From: Cyanobium sp. CZS25K
Lineage (GTDB): Bacteria; Cyanobacteriota; Cyanobacteriia; PCC-6307; Cyanobiaceae
Direction of reading: 5' to 3'
Assembly: GCA_030373325.1 (NCBI GenBank)
Contig: JAUCZB010000024.1
Coordinates: 1-33,717, forward strand
Length of the DNA: 33,717 nt
Shown here: positions 1 to 8,249 of the stretch, piece after piece
Layout of the letters: the number at the start of each line of letters is the position of its first letter
How positions within the stretch are numbered: the stretch's first letter is position 1
Notes under the pieces: generated by a model
Seen by the model: only the letters and a program-made list of their open reading frames with translations
Told to the model about the DNA's origin: nothing
Database searches by the model: none
Translations under genes and position numbers: made by a program

Positions 1-597
1 TGCCTTGCACCGAACGAGATCTCAGGGTCGCGGAGGCTTATGGGTAATCAAGAGCCCGGATGGAGACTTTGGATCAGCCCTGACCCGCCACCACACCTGC
101 CGCAGCAAACGATCTGATCAGTTTTCTCATGCGGCTGCCGGGTTGCCGGCTAGGGCATCCGCTTGCTGCAGTGGTGGATGCTGTTGGTTGCAATCCTCTC
201 GATTCTGATCGGTCAGAGAGGCAAGTGGAATCAAGGCCCTGCGCCAGCGGCTGGAGGCGGTGGAGCTCGGAGGGCCTGACTGCTGCCTTGGCTCATGACA
301 TCAATGGGCTGCGGAGGCTGCTGGGATGGCGGGAAGCTGCGGAAGTGCAGCCCCCAGGATGTCTTCTCATTGGCCTCTGACCCCAAATGGATCTGAAGAG
401 CCGCAGCGCCCGCGCCACAAGCCACGGCCAAGCAGATGCCGCCGCGGTCCACGAAGTGAGACGGATGCTGCAGGCCTTCGTGGCTGTTCTGTTAACTCCG
501 ATCCCCACCCAACGTGGGCATCTGAGAAAGTCAGTGCCCTGTACTGTAGAGCCCAACCCATCGAACATCAGATCCAGCCATCCAGCCAGCCAATCCC
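1..597. other. Gene-poor left flank
   Basis: No reading frame here resembles a protein family I recognise on either strand. Short open frames overlap in several phases and look like chance. The only structure worth noting is a possible tiny membrane peptide at 178-279 preceded by a CTAG at 150-153. The stretch may be decayed sequence or the regulatory flank of the low-GC glycosyltransferase that starts at 598. A weak -10-like TACTGT lies at 542-547, 50 nt before that start. No tRNA-like or insertion-sequence ends were seen. Confidence 0.5.
178..279 (+). CDS. Possible small single-span membrane peptide (33 aa)
   Basis: An ATG at 178 opens a 33-residue frame. It begins with a hydrophobic run (LLVAILSILIG, about residues 2-12) and continues with a basic, Gly/Ala-rich tail ending GGGGARRA. 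A TTG at 163 would add five residues including two Trp. In its favour are the single-span membrane-peptide layout and a CTAGGG at 150-155, 24 nt before the ATG, a spacing like that of the putative promoters elsewhere in this window. Against it are the very short length, the absence of a recognised family and the lack of a clear ribosome binding site. It may be chance or the relic of a longer gene. Confidence 0.17.
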   Translation: MLLVAILSILIGQRGKWNQGPAPAAGGGGARRA

Positions 598-2325
598 ATG
601 AACAAGACAGGGCTGATTCAACTGGCATCATGGCCCCTGTCGGGAGCAAGCAGGAAGTGGCTGAAGCAGCTGTTCAGCGCCATCAATCAATCCAGGGGCG
701 CAACAATCTTCCGTGTGTTCAGTCACGCCCATGCCACCCAGGCTGCAGGCGCCAATCCTGCAGCACTGTCGGCAGAACAGCTGGCCTACGCCATACCCAC
801 CCACAAGATCCTCTCCGAAGAAGCCACGATTCAACGTGCCAGGGCAGGAACCCAACAGCAGTTGGGTCTTCCCCTCCTCGCCTGCCTCTACTGGCTCGAA
901 ACACCGAGCCTGCAATTGCGCTTCCCCATGCCCCTGCGGCGATCAGGCTATGAAGCCTGGTGGCATCAGCAAGGGCCGAAGCATTTCAAGGAAGCCGATC
1001 GAGTCCTGGAAGCAGCAGCTCGGCAAAGGGACTCCAAGCCAGCGGCTGCCCCCTTCAGCGAAAAGGTCTTCGGCGTGAACCTGATCGGCCACGCGTACAG
1101 CGTTTTCGGCCTGGGCGAGTATCTCAGGATGATCGCCAAGGCGCTGGAAGCCGCTGACGTCCCCTTCTGCGTCATCAATATCCCCGTGAACAATGGAGCG
1201 CCAACGACGGATTCTTCGCTGCAATCAAAGATCATTTCGATCGCTGAAGAGCGACCCTATGCGTTCACCCTCTATTGCACAACAGCACTCACCCATCTGC
1301 ATGTTTCCATTCAGGAGCAGTGCCACAGTCAAACCTATTCCATCGCAGTCTGGTTCTGGGAGTTTGATCGCTGGCCCCATCGCTTGATCGGCGCGTTAGG
1401 CCTGGCTCACGAACACTGGCCCTGCACAGAACTCATCCACAGAGCTCTCGAAAGTGGCAGAGACTCCCTTGCCGCCTTGACGTCCGCTTTAGATGCATGC
1501 CAACCGATCATCACGATTCCACCCGTCGTAGATCTTGGCGGCTTCCCAGCAATCACGACCCAGGAGACGCGCGCCGTCGCACGCAAACGATTTGGACTGA
1601 ATTGCGAGGCCGTTCTGTTCACGTTTTCGTTCGACCTCAACTCCATGATCGCGCGCAAAAACCCAGAAGCGGTGATCAAGGCCTTTCAGACTGCATTTCC
1701 CATTCCGTGCGAAAACGGTCCTGCTGTTGGCCTGGTCGTCAAGTCGTTTCCCCCCAGAAAACCGGAGCCCCGTTGGGAGCACCTCAAGGCGATTGCGGCG
1801 GCAGACACGAGAATCACGATCATCGAAGAGGACCTGGATCGCAACAGCATCCTCACGCTCTATGGCTGTTGCGACGCCTTCGTTTCCCTGCATCGAAGCG
1901 AGGGGCTAGGGCTGGGCATGGCAGAAGCGCTGCAACTCGGCCTGGACGTGATTGCGACGGATTACGGAGGAAATGTGGACTTCTGCACAGGTCCCCTCGC
2001 CCACCCCATCACGTATCAACTGATTCCAGTCAATGAAGGAGAATATCCTGATCACGAAGGAATGGTATGGGCCGACCCCGATATCAACCATGCGGTGGTG
2101 GTCATGCAATCCGTGGCTGCCAATCGAAGCAGGCAGCCTTTCTGCTCAGCCGTAATGATCGCCGGCTACAGGGAACTCTTCTCTGCAAGCAACGTAGGGC
2201 TGGCTATGCGGAATCGCCTAAAGGAAATCTGGGATCAGCGATGGGAGATTCAAAAAAAGATCGACGGGAACATTCCAGACCAACTGGAACCGACTGGCCA
2301 GAAGAGTCTAACTAACCAGGCTTAA
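598..2325 (+). CDS. GT4-like glycosyltransferase, probable surface polysaccharide synthesis
   Basis: The predicted 575-aa cytoplasmic protein has a C-terminal GT-B fold domain. The retaining-enzyme motif E-x7-E is visible as E435-GLGLGMA-E443, followed by a GG(N)VDF-type nucleotide-sugar loop. A GLGEYLRM stretch near residue 170 matches the start of the N-terminal Rossmann half. About 150 residues before it are not assigned to a domain. Sugar donor and acceptor cannot be told from sequence. Base composition is clearly lower than that of its neighbours (the row 1621-1680 is 52% GC against 72% for a row in ndhK), suggesting transfer. Its TAA stop (2323-2325) interleaves with the ndhJ stop on the other strand in one TTAA. 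The ATG at 598 has no clear Shine-Dalgarno sequence. Confidence 0.85.
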   Translation: MNKTGLIQLASWPLSGASRKWLKQLFSAINQSRGATIFRVFSHAHATQAAGANPAALSAEQLAYAIPTHKILSEEATIQRARAGTQQQLGLPLLACLYWLETPSLQLRFPMPLRRSGYEAWWHQQGPKHFKEADRVLEAAARQRDSKPAAAPFSEKVFGVNLIGHAYSVFGLGEYLRMIAKALEAADVPFCVINIPVNNGAPTTDSSLQSKIISIAEERPYAFTLYCTTALTHLHVSIQEQCHSQTYSIAVWFWEFDRWPHRLIGALGLAHEHWPCTELIHRALESGRDSLAALTSALDACQPIITIPPVVDLGGFPAITTQETRAVARKRFGLNCEAVLFTFSFDLNSMIARKNPEAVIKAFQTAFPIPCENGPAVGLVVKSFPPRKPEPRWEHLKAIAAADTRITIIEEDLDRNSILTLYGCCDAFVSLHRSEGLGLGMAEALQLGLDVIATDYGGNVDFCTGPLAHPITYQLIPVNEGEYPDHEGMVWADPDINHAVVVMQSVAANRSRQPFCSAVMIAGYRELFSASNVGLAMRNRLKEIWDQRWEIQKKIDGNIPDQLEPTGQKSLTNQA

Positions 2326-2906
2326 TACGCATCCTGCATCTCATAAAAGTCCGGCTGCACATAATCCTTTCGCAGCGGATACCCCTTCCAGTCCTCCGGC
2401 ATCAGCAGCCGCTTCGGATGGGGGTGGCCTTCATAGCTGATGCCGAACATGTCGAAGGTTTCCCGCTCCTGCCAGTCGGCACCACGGAACAGGCCGTAGA
2501 GGCTGGGGATGCTGAGGGCGCCGTCGCGGGGCAGGAACACCTTCAGGCGCACCTCCTCGGGGCGCGCCTCGGCCGGCAGGGGGCCAGAACCATTGCCCAG
2601 CGCCGCCAGCTGATCCACCATCGCCGCCATCTTCACCAGGTGATAGAAGCTCACCAGCCGGCCTCCGGGGCCTTCGTCGTAACCGCCCTGGCACTGGAGA
2701 TAGTCGAAGCCGGCGGCCTTCAGGGCCGTGGCCACCAGGGGCAGGGCAGCGGCCTCGACGCCGAGCATCTCGACGCCCTGATGATCAGGGCCGAGGGCGT
2801 CGGCCCCGAAACCCTGGCTGCTCAGCCAGGTGCCCACCGGGCCGGCAGCGGGTGCTTCGATCGCTGCACTGTCGGCGGCGGGGGTGGCGGGAGTCTCCTC
2901 AGGCAT
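2322..2906 (-). CDS. ndhJ: NAD(P)H-quinone oxidoreductase subunit J
   Basis: NdhJ is a peripheral-arm subunit of cyanobacterial NDH-1, the ferredoxin:plastoquinone oxidoreductase of cyclic electron flow and respiration. The 194-aa product carries the complex I 30-kDa subunit signature near its C-terminus ([15 protein letters not shown] followed by [10 protein letters not shown]). The frame stays open upstream, but that extension is proline-rich and lies inside ndhK. The ATG at 2904-2906 sits in the sequence ATGCCTGA, giving an 8-bp overlap with the ndhK stop and pointing to translational coupling, so I chose it. The first 25 or so residues are Ala/Pro-rich and not conserved in character. It is the last gene of ndhC-ndhK-ndhJ and ends against a converging glycosyltransferase gene. 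Confidence 0.95.
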   Translation of the reverse strand: MPEETPATPAADSAAIEAPAAGPVGTWLSSQGFGADALGPDHQGVEMLGVEAAALPLVATALKAAGFDYLQCQGGYDEGPGGRLVSFYHLVKMAAMVDQLAALGNGSGPLPAEARPEEVRLKVFLPRDGALSIPSLYGLFRGADWQERETFDMFGISYEGHPHPKRLLMPEDWKGYPLRKDYVQPDFYEMQDAY

Positions 2907-3657
2907 CGGTGGTGGGGGCGGTGGTGGAAGCAGGAACGGCCTGAGCGGTGCTGCCCGCCGCCATCGGCAGGCCCGCAGCAGCGGCCAGAGCCGCCTGCTG
3001 GGTTTCGGCACGCAGGTAGGCGCCGGTGACGATCGGATCCACCCGCTTCATCTGGTGGGGGATCGTGAAGTAGCGATGAGTGGGGCGGAGATTGCCGCGC
3101 TCGGCGAAGGTTTCGTTGGCCACCTTCTTGCGCAGCTTGATCACCGCATCGAAGATCGCCTCGGGCCTCGGCGGGCAACCCGGCAGGTAGAGATCCACCG
3201 GGATCAGCTTGTCGACTCCGCGCACCGCCGTGGTGGAGTCGGCGGAGAACATGCCGCCGGTGATCGTGCAAGCCCCCATCGCGATCACGTACTTCGGCTC
3301 CGGCATCTGCTCGTACAGCCGCACCAGGGCCGGCCCCATCTTCATCGTCACGGTGCCGGCCACGATCAGCAGATCGGCCTGCCGGGGGCTGGAGCGGGGC
3401 ACCAGGCCGAAGCGGTCGAAATCGAAGCGGGAGCCGATCAGGGCGGCGAACTCGATGAAGCAGCAGGCCGTGCCGTAGAGCAGCGGCCACAGGCTGCTGA
3501 GACGGGCCCAGTTGTGCAGGTCGTCGAGGCTGGTGAGAATGATGTTCTCGGACAGATCGGCGGTGACACCGGGGGCGCCCACGGGTCCGCAGCTGGCCTC
3601 GCGCAGGTCGCGCAGGGCAGAGGCGGAAAGGGAACCTGCTGGGGGAGTGAGGGTCAT
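2899..3657 (-). CDS. ndhK: NAD(P)H-quinone oxidoreductase subunit K (N2 Fe-S subunit)
   Basis: NdhK is the PSST/NuoB homologue that holds the terminal 4Fe-4S cluster N2 next to the plastoquinone site of NDH-1. The four expected cluster ligands are visible: the tandem C65-C66 in [11 protein letters not shown]130 in MGACTITGG and C161 in LPGCPPRPE. The conserved core runs from about residue 33 to 220. The last 30 residues are a low-complexity Ala/Thr tail, encoded by a C-rich stretch, that overlaps the ndhJ start by 8 bp. The ATG at 3655-3657 lies 13 bp after the ndhC stop, so the genes are evidently co-transcribed. The length of 252 aa is normal for cyanobacteria. Confidence 0.96.
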   Translation of the reverse strand: MTLTPPAGSLSASALRDLREASCGPVGAPGVTADLSENIILTSLDDLHNWARLSSLWPLLYGTACCFIEFAALIGSRFDFDRFGLVPRSSPRQADLLIVAGTVTMKMGPALVRLYEQMPEPKYVIAMGACTITGGMFSADSTTAVRGVDKLIPVDLYLPGCPPRPEAIFDAVIKLRKKVANETFAERGNLRPTHRYFTIPHQMKRVDPIVTGAYLRAETQQAALAAAAGLPMAAGSTAQAVPASTTAPTTDA

Positions 3658-3670
3658 GGTGGGGGTGTGC

Positions 3671-4033
3671 TCAGCTCCACTCGAGGGCGCCCTTGCGCCA
3701 GGCGTACGCCAGGGCCAGCACCAGGATGGAGATGAAGATCAGGGCCTCGATGAAGGCCAGCAGCCCCAGCCGGTGGAAGGCCACCGCCCAGGGATAGAGG
3801 AACACGGTCTCGACATCGAAGATGACGAAGACCAGGGCGAACATGTAGTAGCGGATGTTGAACTGGATCCAGGCACCACCGATGGGCTCCATCCCCGATT
3901 CATAGGTGAGCTGGCGCTCCCCCGCTCGGCTCTTGGGGGCCAGCAGCTTGTTGGCCACCAGCGCCAGCACCGGGACCGCCGCCGAAATCAGCAGGAAGCC
4001 CAGAAAGGCGTCGTAGCCGGAGAGCACGAACAT
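3671..4033 (-). CDS. ndhC: NAD(P)H-quinone oxidoreductase subunit 3
   Basis: NdhC is a small membrane subunit at the hinge between the NDH-1 membrane arm and the quinone chamber. From the ATG at 4031-4033 the product is 120 aa, the usual family length, and begins [13 protein letters not shown]. Three membrane helices are apparent: near residues 7-27, around 63-83 (with [18 protein letters not shown]) and about 90-112. The conserved loop [14 protein letters not shown] lies between helices 1 and 2. An in-frame ATG at 4055-4057, preceded by AGGTGG at 4-nt spacing, would add eight residues (MPSRLGLP) and cannot be excluded. It is the first gene of ndhC-ndhK-ndhJ, divergent from rubA. I see no clear promoter box for it. 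Confidence 0.95.
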   Translation of the reverse strand: MFVLSGYDAFLGFLLISAAVPVLALVANKLLAPKSRAGERQLTYESGMEPIGGAWIQFNIRYYMFALVFVIFDVETVFLYPWAVAFHRLGLLAFIEALIFISILVLALAYAWRKGALEWS

Positions 4034-4148
4034 CGGCAGACCCAACCTGGAGGGCATTCTGCCACCTGTCTCCGGGAGCGGGGGTCGCCGCGACGACCGG
4101 CGAGGCCGCCCGTTCCAGGGGCGCCCCGGGGCCTGGGGCCGCCGTCGA

Positions 4149-4154
4149 TAGAGT
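4149..4154 (+). promoter_or_regulatory. Putative -10 box of rubA (TAGAGT)
   Basis: A TAnnnT hexamer ends 23 nt before the ATG at 4178, the same spacing seen upstream of psbE, ugd and the protease-like gene. Transcription starting about 7 nt downstream would begin at the alternative ATG at 4163, so the box supports the later start. No convincing -35 element is visible. Confidence 0.3.
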
Positions 4155-4177
4155 TTGGTGGTATGGCCAGGTACGGG

Positions 4178-4600
4178 ATGAGCACGGAACCGCCCACCGA
4201 GGCGTCCATCGAGGCGCCCTCCGGAACGCCCACCGACCTGCCGGCGGCGGAGCCAGCGGCCAGCGAGGACGCCGTCACTGACGATCCCTCCACCCACCGC
4301 TTCGAGTGCCGCAGCTGCGGTTTCGTCTACGACCCTGACGAGGGGGTGAAGAAGCTGGCGATCCCCGCCGGGACCCCGTTCATCGACCTGGACCCGGTGG
4401 GTTTCCGCTGCCCCGTCTGCCGCAGCCGGGTGGGCGCCTTCAAGGACATCGGCCCGCGCAACAAGCCCAGCGGCTTCGAGGAGAACCTCAACTTCGGCCT
4501 GGGGGTGAACCGCCTCACCCCCGGCCAGAAGAACGTGCTGATCTTCGGCGGCTTCGCCCTGGCCTTCGCCTTCTTCCTCTCCCTTTACTCCCTGCGTTGA
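4178..4600 (+). CDS. rubA: Membrane-anchored rubredoxin
   Basis: RubA is a thylakoid-associated rubredoxin needed for photosystem assembly in oxygenic phototrophs. The 140-aa product has an acidic, Ala/Pro/Thr-rich N-terminus (about 1-38) and then a rubredoxin domain whose single Fe atom would be held by C44, C47, C78 and C81 ([10 protein letters not shown] and CPVCRSRVG). A conserved linker (KPSGFEENL) leads to one C-terminal membrane helix (about 119-137, ending SLYSLR). An upstream ATG at 4163 would add five residues, but a putative -10 box at 4149-4154 favours 4178. The stop overlaps the ycf48 ATG by one base (TGATG). The order rubA-ycf48-psbEFLJ is a well-known conserved photosystem II assembly cluster. 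Confidence 0.95.
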   Translation: MSTEPPTEASIEAPSGTPTDLPAAEPAASEDAVTDDPSTHRFECRSCGFVYDPDEGVKKLAIPAGTPFIDLDPVGFRCPVCRSRVGAFKDIGPRNKPSGFEENLNFGLGVNRLTPGQKNVLIFGGFALAFAFFLSLYSLR

Positions 4601-5628
4601 TGCCAGTGCTGATGGCCTTCCTCCGCCCGCTGCGCCCCCTGCTCAGCCTGGCGCTCTCGCTCGTGCTCGCCTTCGGCCTGTCGGGCTGCGTCACCACCGG
4701 CCTGCCGACGGCGGCCGCCAGCCCCTGGCAGGAGGTCCCCCTGGACACCCGCTCCAACCCCCTCGACGTGGCCTTCAGCGATGCCGACCACGGCTTCCTG
4801 GTGGGCAGCAACCGCCTGATCATGGAAACCGACGACGGCGGCGCCAGCTGGCAGGAGCGGGCCCTCGATCTGCCAGAAGAGGAGAACTTCCGCCTGATCA
4901 GCATCGACTTCAACGGCAGGGAGGGCTGGATCGTCGGCCAGCCGGGCCTGTTGCTGCACAGCGACGATGCCGGCCAGAGCTGGAGCCGGCTGCTGCTCGA
5001 CACCAAGCTCCCCGGTGAGCCCTACCTGGTCACCGCCCTGGGGCCGAAAAGCGCCGAGCTGGCCACGAACGTGGGCGCCGTGTACCGCACCGCCGATGCC
5101 GGCTCCAGCTGGCAGGCCCTGGTGGGCGATGCGGCCGGGGCCATCCGCGACCTGCGCCGCAGTCCCGACGGCGACTACGTGAGCGTCAGCAGCCTGGGGA
5201 ACTTCTACGCCGTCTGGGAACCCGGCATGCCCGCCTGGCAGGTGCACCAGCGGGTCAGCAGCCAGCGGCTGCAGTCGATGGGCTTCCAGCCGGATGGCCA
5301 TCTCTGGATGGTCGCCCGGGGTGCCCAGCTGCGCTTCGACGGCGACCCCAGCACCGCCGAGAGCACCGAGAGCGGCGACTGGAGCAAGCCCGTGATCCCG
5401 ATCACCAACGGCTACGGCTACCTCGACATGGCCTGGGACCCCCGTGGCGCCATCTGGACCGGCGGCGGCAACGGCACCCTGCTGGTGAGCGACGACGGTG
5501 GCGCCAGCTGGCAGCGGGATCCGGTGGGCACGGAACAGCCCACCAACTTCGCTCGGATCGTCTTTGCCCCCGGCGGCAAGGGCTTCGTCCTGGGCGAGCG
5601 GGGCGTGCTGCTGCGCTGGGTGGGTTGA
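4600..5628 (+). CDS. ycf48: Photosystem II assembly lipoprotein Ycf48 (HCF136)
   Basis: Ycf48 is a lumenal beta-propeller factor that binds newly made D1 during early PSII reaction-centre assembly and repair. The 342-aa protein starts with a signal peptide ending in a lipobox (L27-S-G-C30), so it should be lipid-anchored on the lumenal face. The remainder is a series of Asp/Gly-Ala-Ser-Trp blades of the BNR/sialidase-like type (DDGGASW, DDAGQSW, ADAGSSW, DDGGASW), ending in a [15 protein letters not shown] blade. The ATG at 4600 overlaps the rubA stop (TGATG), indicating coupling; a second ATG at 4612 would still keep the whole signal peptide. It is followed after about 100 bp by psbE. Confidence 0.95.
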   Translation: MPVLMAFLRPLRPLLSLALSLVLAFGLSGCVTTGLPTAAASPWQEVPLDTRSNPLDVAFSDADHGFLVGSNRLIMETDDGGASWQERALDLPEEENFRLISIDFNGREGWIVGQPGLLLHSDDAGQSWSRLLLDTKLPGEPYLVTALGPKSAELATNVGAVYRTADAGSSWQALVGDAAGAIRDLRRSPDGDYVSVSSLGNFYAVWEPGMPAWQVHQRVSSQRLQSMGFQPDGHLWMVARGAQLRFDGDPSTAESTESGDWSKPVIPITNGYGYLDMAWDPRGAIWTGGGNGTLLVSDDGGASWQRDPVGTEQPTNFARIVFAPGGKGFVLGERGVLLRWVG

Positions 5629-5701
5629 ACGGCATCCCGCTGAACTGCATCCCTCTGTAACCAACCCCCCGCTCCGCTGCCAGAGCCCCCCGGTCGACCC
5701 C

Positions 5702-5707
5702 TAGGAT
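5702..5707 (+). promoter_or_regulatory. Putative -10 box of psbEFLJ (TAGGAT)
   Basis: CTAGGAT lies in the ycf48-psbE spacer, with exactly 23 nt between the hexamer and the psbE ATG. This predicts a short leader of about 16 nt. No clear -35 hexamer is seen 16-18 bp upstream, in a C-rich stretch. It is one of the CTAG-containing boxes that recur before genes in this window. Confidence 0.45.
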
Positions 5708-5730
5708 CTTCTGGCTGAACGCTTGTTGCT

Positions 5731-5985
5731 ATGGCTGCCGGCTCCACAGGGGAACGTCCGTTCTTCGAAATCATCACAAGCATCCGCTACTGGGTCATCC
5801 ATGCGGTGACCCTGCCGGCCATCTTTCTGGCGGGTTTCCTGTTCGTGTCCACGGGGCTGGCCTACGACGCCTTCGGCACGCCTCGTCCGGATGCCTACTT
5901 CCAGGCCCAGGAAACCAAGGCTCCCGTTGTGAGCCAGCGTTACGAAGGCAAGAGCAGCCTTGATCTGCGCCTCCAGGAACCATGA
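5731..5985 (+). CDS. psbE: Cytochrome b559 alpha subunit
   Basis: PsbE is the alpha chain of cytochrome b559, an essential photosystem II core component of the thylakoid membrane. The 84-aa product has one membrane helix (about residues 20-40) with the haem-ligating histidine at H24 in [12 protein letters not shown] lumenal tail contains the typical [10 protein letters not shown] segment. Length and sequence match the family throughout. It is the first gene of psbE-psbF-psbL-psbJ. Its stop overlaps the psbF start in ATGA, which suggests equal, coupled translation of the two haem-sharing chains. Confidence 0.98.
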   Translation: MAAGSTGERPFFEIITSIRYWVIHAVTLPAIFLAGFLFVSTGLAYDAFGTPRPDAYFQAQETKAPVVSQRYEGKSSLDLRLQEP

Positions 5986-6119
5986 CCCAATCCACTGCCC
6001 CCACCACGCCGCGCAACTACCCGATCTTCACGGTGCGCTGGCTCTCCGTCCACGCCCTCGGCATCCCCACGGTCTTCTTCCTGGGTGCCCTGGCCGCCAT
6101 GCAGTTCGTCCGTCGCTGA
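5982..6119 (+). CDS. psbF: Cytochrome b559 beta subunit
   Basis: PsbF is the beta chain of cytochrome b559; it shares one haem with PsbE across the two helices. The 45-aa protein has the ligand H24 in [11 protein letters not shown], a single membrane helix (about 19-40) and the conserved end AAMQFVRR. The start overlaps the psbE stop by 4 bp (ATGA). It is followed after 7 bp by psbL. I read it directly from the sequence, since it is a very short frame. Confidence is high because every position of the core matches the family. Confidence 0.98.
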   Translation: MTQSTAPTTPRNYPIFTVRWLSVHALGIPTVFFLGALAAMQFVRR

Positions 6120-6126
6120 GACATCC

Positions 6127-6246
6127 ATGCAGCGCAATCCCAACCCCAACAACCTTCCGGTCGAACTGAACCGCACCAGTCTCTACCTGGGCCTGCTGTT
6201 CGTGTTCGTCATCGGCATCCTCTTCTCCAGCTACTTCTTCAACTGA
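6127..6246 (+). CDS. psbL: Photosystem II protein L
   Basis: PsbL is a one-helix photosystem II core subunit that stabilises the plastoquinone QA site and the dimer interface. The 39-aa product has a polar N-terminus ([20 protein letters not shown]) and one membrane helix ending in the diagnostic SSYFFN. The ATG follows the psbF stop by 7 bp, and the stop is 18 bp before the psbJ start, so it belongs to the psbEFLJ operon. Sequence and length are ordinary for the family. The frame is short and was read by hand. Confidence 0.98.
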   Translation: MQRNPNPNNLPVELNRTSLYLGLLFVFVIGILFSSYFFN

Positions 6247-6264
6247 TCGGGAGGCACCCCACCC

Positions 6265-6465
6265 ATGAGCGGCAAGAAATCCTCACTTCCTGACGGCCGT
6301 ATTCCCGACCGCCTTCCCGATGGCCGACCGGCCGTCGCCTGGAAGAGCCGGTGGACCGAAGGGGTCCTGCCCCTCTGGATGGTGGCCACCGCCGGTGGCA
6401 TGGCTGTCATCTTCGTGGTCGGCCTGTTCTTCTACGGCGCCTATGTGGGCGTCGGTTCGGCCTGA
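6265..6465 (+). CDS. psbJ: Photosystem II protein J
   Basis: PsbJ is a single-span photosystem II subunit that affects electron flow from QA to the plastoquinone pool. The 66-aa protein has a hydrophilic N-terminus (about 1-33), longer than that of many chloroplast homologues, then a helix with the conserved [20 protein letters not shown] and the end [16 protein letters not shown] sequence lies about 10 nt before the ATG. It closes the psbEFLJ operon. Its last 25 bp overlap, on the opposite strand, the original 3' end of the frameshifted protease-like gene. The frameshifted form of that gene reads antisense through almost the whole of psbJ. Confidence 0.97.
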   Translation: MSGKKSSLPDGRIPDRLPDGRPAVAWKSRWTEGVLPLWMVATAGGMAVIFVVGLFFYGAYVGVGSA

Positions 6466-6882
6466 TCCGCTTCCCCCCGGGCCACCGCCTTCACCAGAGC
6501 GTGGGGAATGTTCGGACTGCGTGGATCGGGCTCCAGCCGCTGACGGGCCGGATGCACGATCAGATCCATGTCCTCCATGGGCCATGTCCTCCATGGGCAC
6601 GGCACCCAGAAGAACCGCATCACCCAGCACCAACACGCCCACGAAACAGCAGCGGCCTTCACAGGCCACCCGCACCGGGCCCACGTAGGGAACCTGCATC
6701 ACCCGGCCGCCGGCGACGGTGACCTCCCGCAGGGATTCCTGTTCCAGCTGCAGCTGCACCACCACATGCGGCGGGATGCAGAGCATCAGCGCGCCGGTGT
6801 TGGCCAGGGCCGTCACCTCCAGGGGATGCAGCTGGGGCAGGCGCGGATTGCTCAGCGCGATCGTGGCCTGCACGTAGCCCAT
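6441..6882 (-). pseudogene. Clan AA (retropepsin-like) aspartic protease homologue, frameshifted
   Basis: Two overlapping frames together match a small cyanobacterial retropepsin-like family. The first runs from the ATG at 6880-6882 (MGYVQATIAL) through VPYVGPVRV and VLGDAVLLGAVPMEDM. The second continues DLIVHPARQRLEPDPRSPNIP to the stop at 6441. A perfect 16-bp tandem duplication at 6566-6597 separates them. Removing one copy restores an uninterrupted 141-codon frame. With the duplication, translation shifts and runs to a stop at 6283, giving 199 aa with a novel tail antisense to psbJ. The usual catalytic Asp-Thr-Gly reads N28-T-G here, so even the repaired protein may be inactive. Function in cyanobacteria is unknown to me. 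A promoter-like TAGCCT overlaps the hisS stop upstream. Confidence 0.75.
6566..6597. repeat. Perfect 16-bp tandem duplication
   Basis: The unit CCATGTCCTCCATGGG (plus strand) occurs at 6566-6581 and again, identically, at 6582-6597. Because 16 is not a multiple of three, it shifts the reading frame of the protease-like gene after its PMEDM motif. The perfect identity of the two copies suggests a recent event, a slippage-prone site, or an assembly artefact. Confidence 0.95.
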
Positions 6883-6905
6883 GCCTGGATCGACTGGAAG
6901 CGTCT

Positions 6906-6911
6906 AGGCTA
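6906..6911 (-). promoter_or_regulatory. Putative -10 box of the protease-like gene (TAGCCT)
   Basis: On the minus strand TAGCCT lies 23 nt before the ATG at 6882, and its first three bases are the hisS stop codon TAG (6911-6909). CTAG occurs twice within nine bases here (6904-6907 and 6909-6912). No -35 element was identified. Confidence 0.35.
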
Positions 6912-8204
6912 GCCACCGAGGCCATCTGCGGCCCCCACCACTCCCGGCACCGCCTCCGGGACCAGGCGCTGCTCCCCCGAGGCAGGCCCGGCCTCCGTGG
7001 TGGCCCCACGCAGATCCCTCAGGATCACCACGCCTTCGGCGGCTTCGGCGTCACCGACCACCGCCGCCCAGCGGGCGCCGCTGCGGTCGGCCCGTTTGAA
7101 CTGCTTGCCGTAGGCGGCACCGCTGAGATCCAGCTCCACCGCCAGGCCCTGCCGGCGCCAGCCGCGGGCCAGCGCCAGCGCCTGAGCCTCGGCCGCCTCG
7201 CCACGGCTGATCAGATAGAGATCCGGGGCGGCGGCGGCTGAGGCCGCGTCGTCACCGGCCTGCAACAGCAGCACCAGCCGCTCCATGCCCAGGGCCCAGC
7301 CGACGGCCGGTGTAGGCGGGCCGCCCAGCTGCTCCACCAGGCCGTCGTAGCGGCCGCCGCCACAGACCGTGGCCTGGGCGCCCAGCTGGCTGCTGGTGAT
7401 CTCGAAGGCCGTGTGGCCGTAATAATCGAGGCCCCGCACCAGCCGGGGGTTCAATTCGAACGGAATGGCCAGGGCTTCGAGGCCCTGTCGCACCCGCAGG
7501 AAGCGCTCGTGGCTCTCGCCGCTCAGGGCATCGGCCAGGGTCGGAGCGCCCGCCAGCAGGGCCTGGGTGTCGGGGTTCTTGGAATCGAGCACCCGCAGCG
7601 GGTTGGTGGTGATGCGCTGCTGGGAATCGGGATCCAGACGCTCGCGGTGGGCCTCCAGCCAGGCCACCAGTTCGGCGCGGTACCGCAGCCGGTCGTCGGG
7701 ACTGCCGAGGGAATTGAGCTCCAGGGCCAGACCCCCCACCCCAAGATCCGCCAGCAGATCCCAGGCGATGGCGATGGCCTCAACGTCGCTGCGGGGATCG
7801 GCGTGGCCGAGAAACTCCAGGCCGATCTGGTGGAACTGCCGCTGACGGCCGGCCTGCGGCCGCTCGTAGCGGAACATCGGGCCGCCGTACCAGAGCCGCT
7901 GGGGACCCTGGGCCACCAGCCCATGCTGGATCGCGGCCCGCACCACCGAGGCGGTGCCCTCCGGCCGCAGGGTGCAGCTGCGGGCGCCTCGGTCCTCGAA
8001 GGTGTACATCTCCTTGCCCACCACGTCGGTGGCCTCGCCGATGCCGCGGGCGAACAGCTCGGTCACCTCCAGCAGCGGTGTGCGGATCTCCTCGACGGCG
8101 GCCCGGCGGAAGTGCTCCCGGGCGGTGGCCTCGATCCGCTGCCAGAAGGGGGTCTGACCGGGCAGCAGGTCGGCCATGCCCCGCAGGCTCTGGAGCGGTT
8201 TCAA
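6909..8204 (-). CDS. hisS: Histidyl-tRNA synthetase
   Basis: This class II synthetase charges tRNA-His in the cytoplasm. The 431-aa product has the N-terminal [10 protein letters not shown] signature, motif 2 with [18 protein letters not shown], the histidine-specific boxes [12 protein letters not shown] and GGGRYDGL, and motif 3 [13 protein letters not shown]. An anticodon-binding domain (about 335-415, with [19 protein letters not shown]) completes it. The start appears to be TTG at 8202-8204, because the conserved LRGM begins seven residues later; the next ATG is inside that motif, at 8175-8177. It lies 45 bp after the UDP-glucuronate epimerase gene on the same strand and may be read from the nucleotide-sugar operon. 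Confidence 0.95.
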   Translation of the reverse strand: MKPLQSLRGMADLLPGQTPFWQRIEATAREHFRRAAVEEIRTPLLEVTELFARGIGEATDVVGKEMYTFEDRGARSCTLRPEGTASVVRAAIQHGLVAQGPQRLWYGGPMFRYERPQAGRQRQFHQIGLEFLGHADPRSDVEAIAIAWDLLADLGVGGLALELNSLGSPDDRLRYRAELVAWLEAHRERLDPDSQQRITTNPLRVLDSKNPDTQALLAGAPTLADALSGESHERFLRVRQGLEALAIPFELNPRLVRGLDYYGHTAFEITSSQLGAQATVCGGGRYDGLVEQLGGPPTPAVGWALGMERLVLLLQAGDDAASAAAAPDLYLISRGEAAEAQALALARGWRRQGLAVELDLSGAAYGKQFKRADRSGARWAAVVGDAEAAEGVVILRDLRGATTEAGPASGEQRLVPEAVPGVVGAADGLGG

Positions 8205-8249
8205 GACGGTGCGGATCGGCAGCGAACCATTGTGCCCGAAGGGGCCGGC

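Noticed and set aside
2907..2931. G-rich GGTGGTGGGGGCGGTGGTGG run as a G-quadruplex or regulatory site
   Set aside because: It is the reverse complement of the Ala/Thr-rich C-terminal coding end of ndhK; low-complexity coding explains it.
2907..3011. 35-codon upstream extension of ndhJ with a run of prolines
   Set aside because: It lies wholly inside ndhK and has no family character; the ATG overlapping the ndhK stop is a better start.
4034..4297. Arg/Gly-rich N-terminal extension of ndhC
   Set aside because: It crosses the divergent rubA promoter and coding region, and the family length is met from 4033 (or at most 4057).
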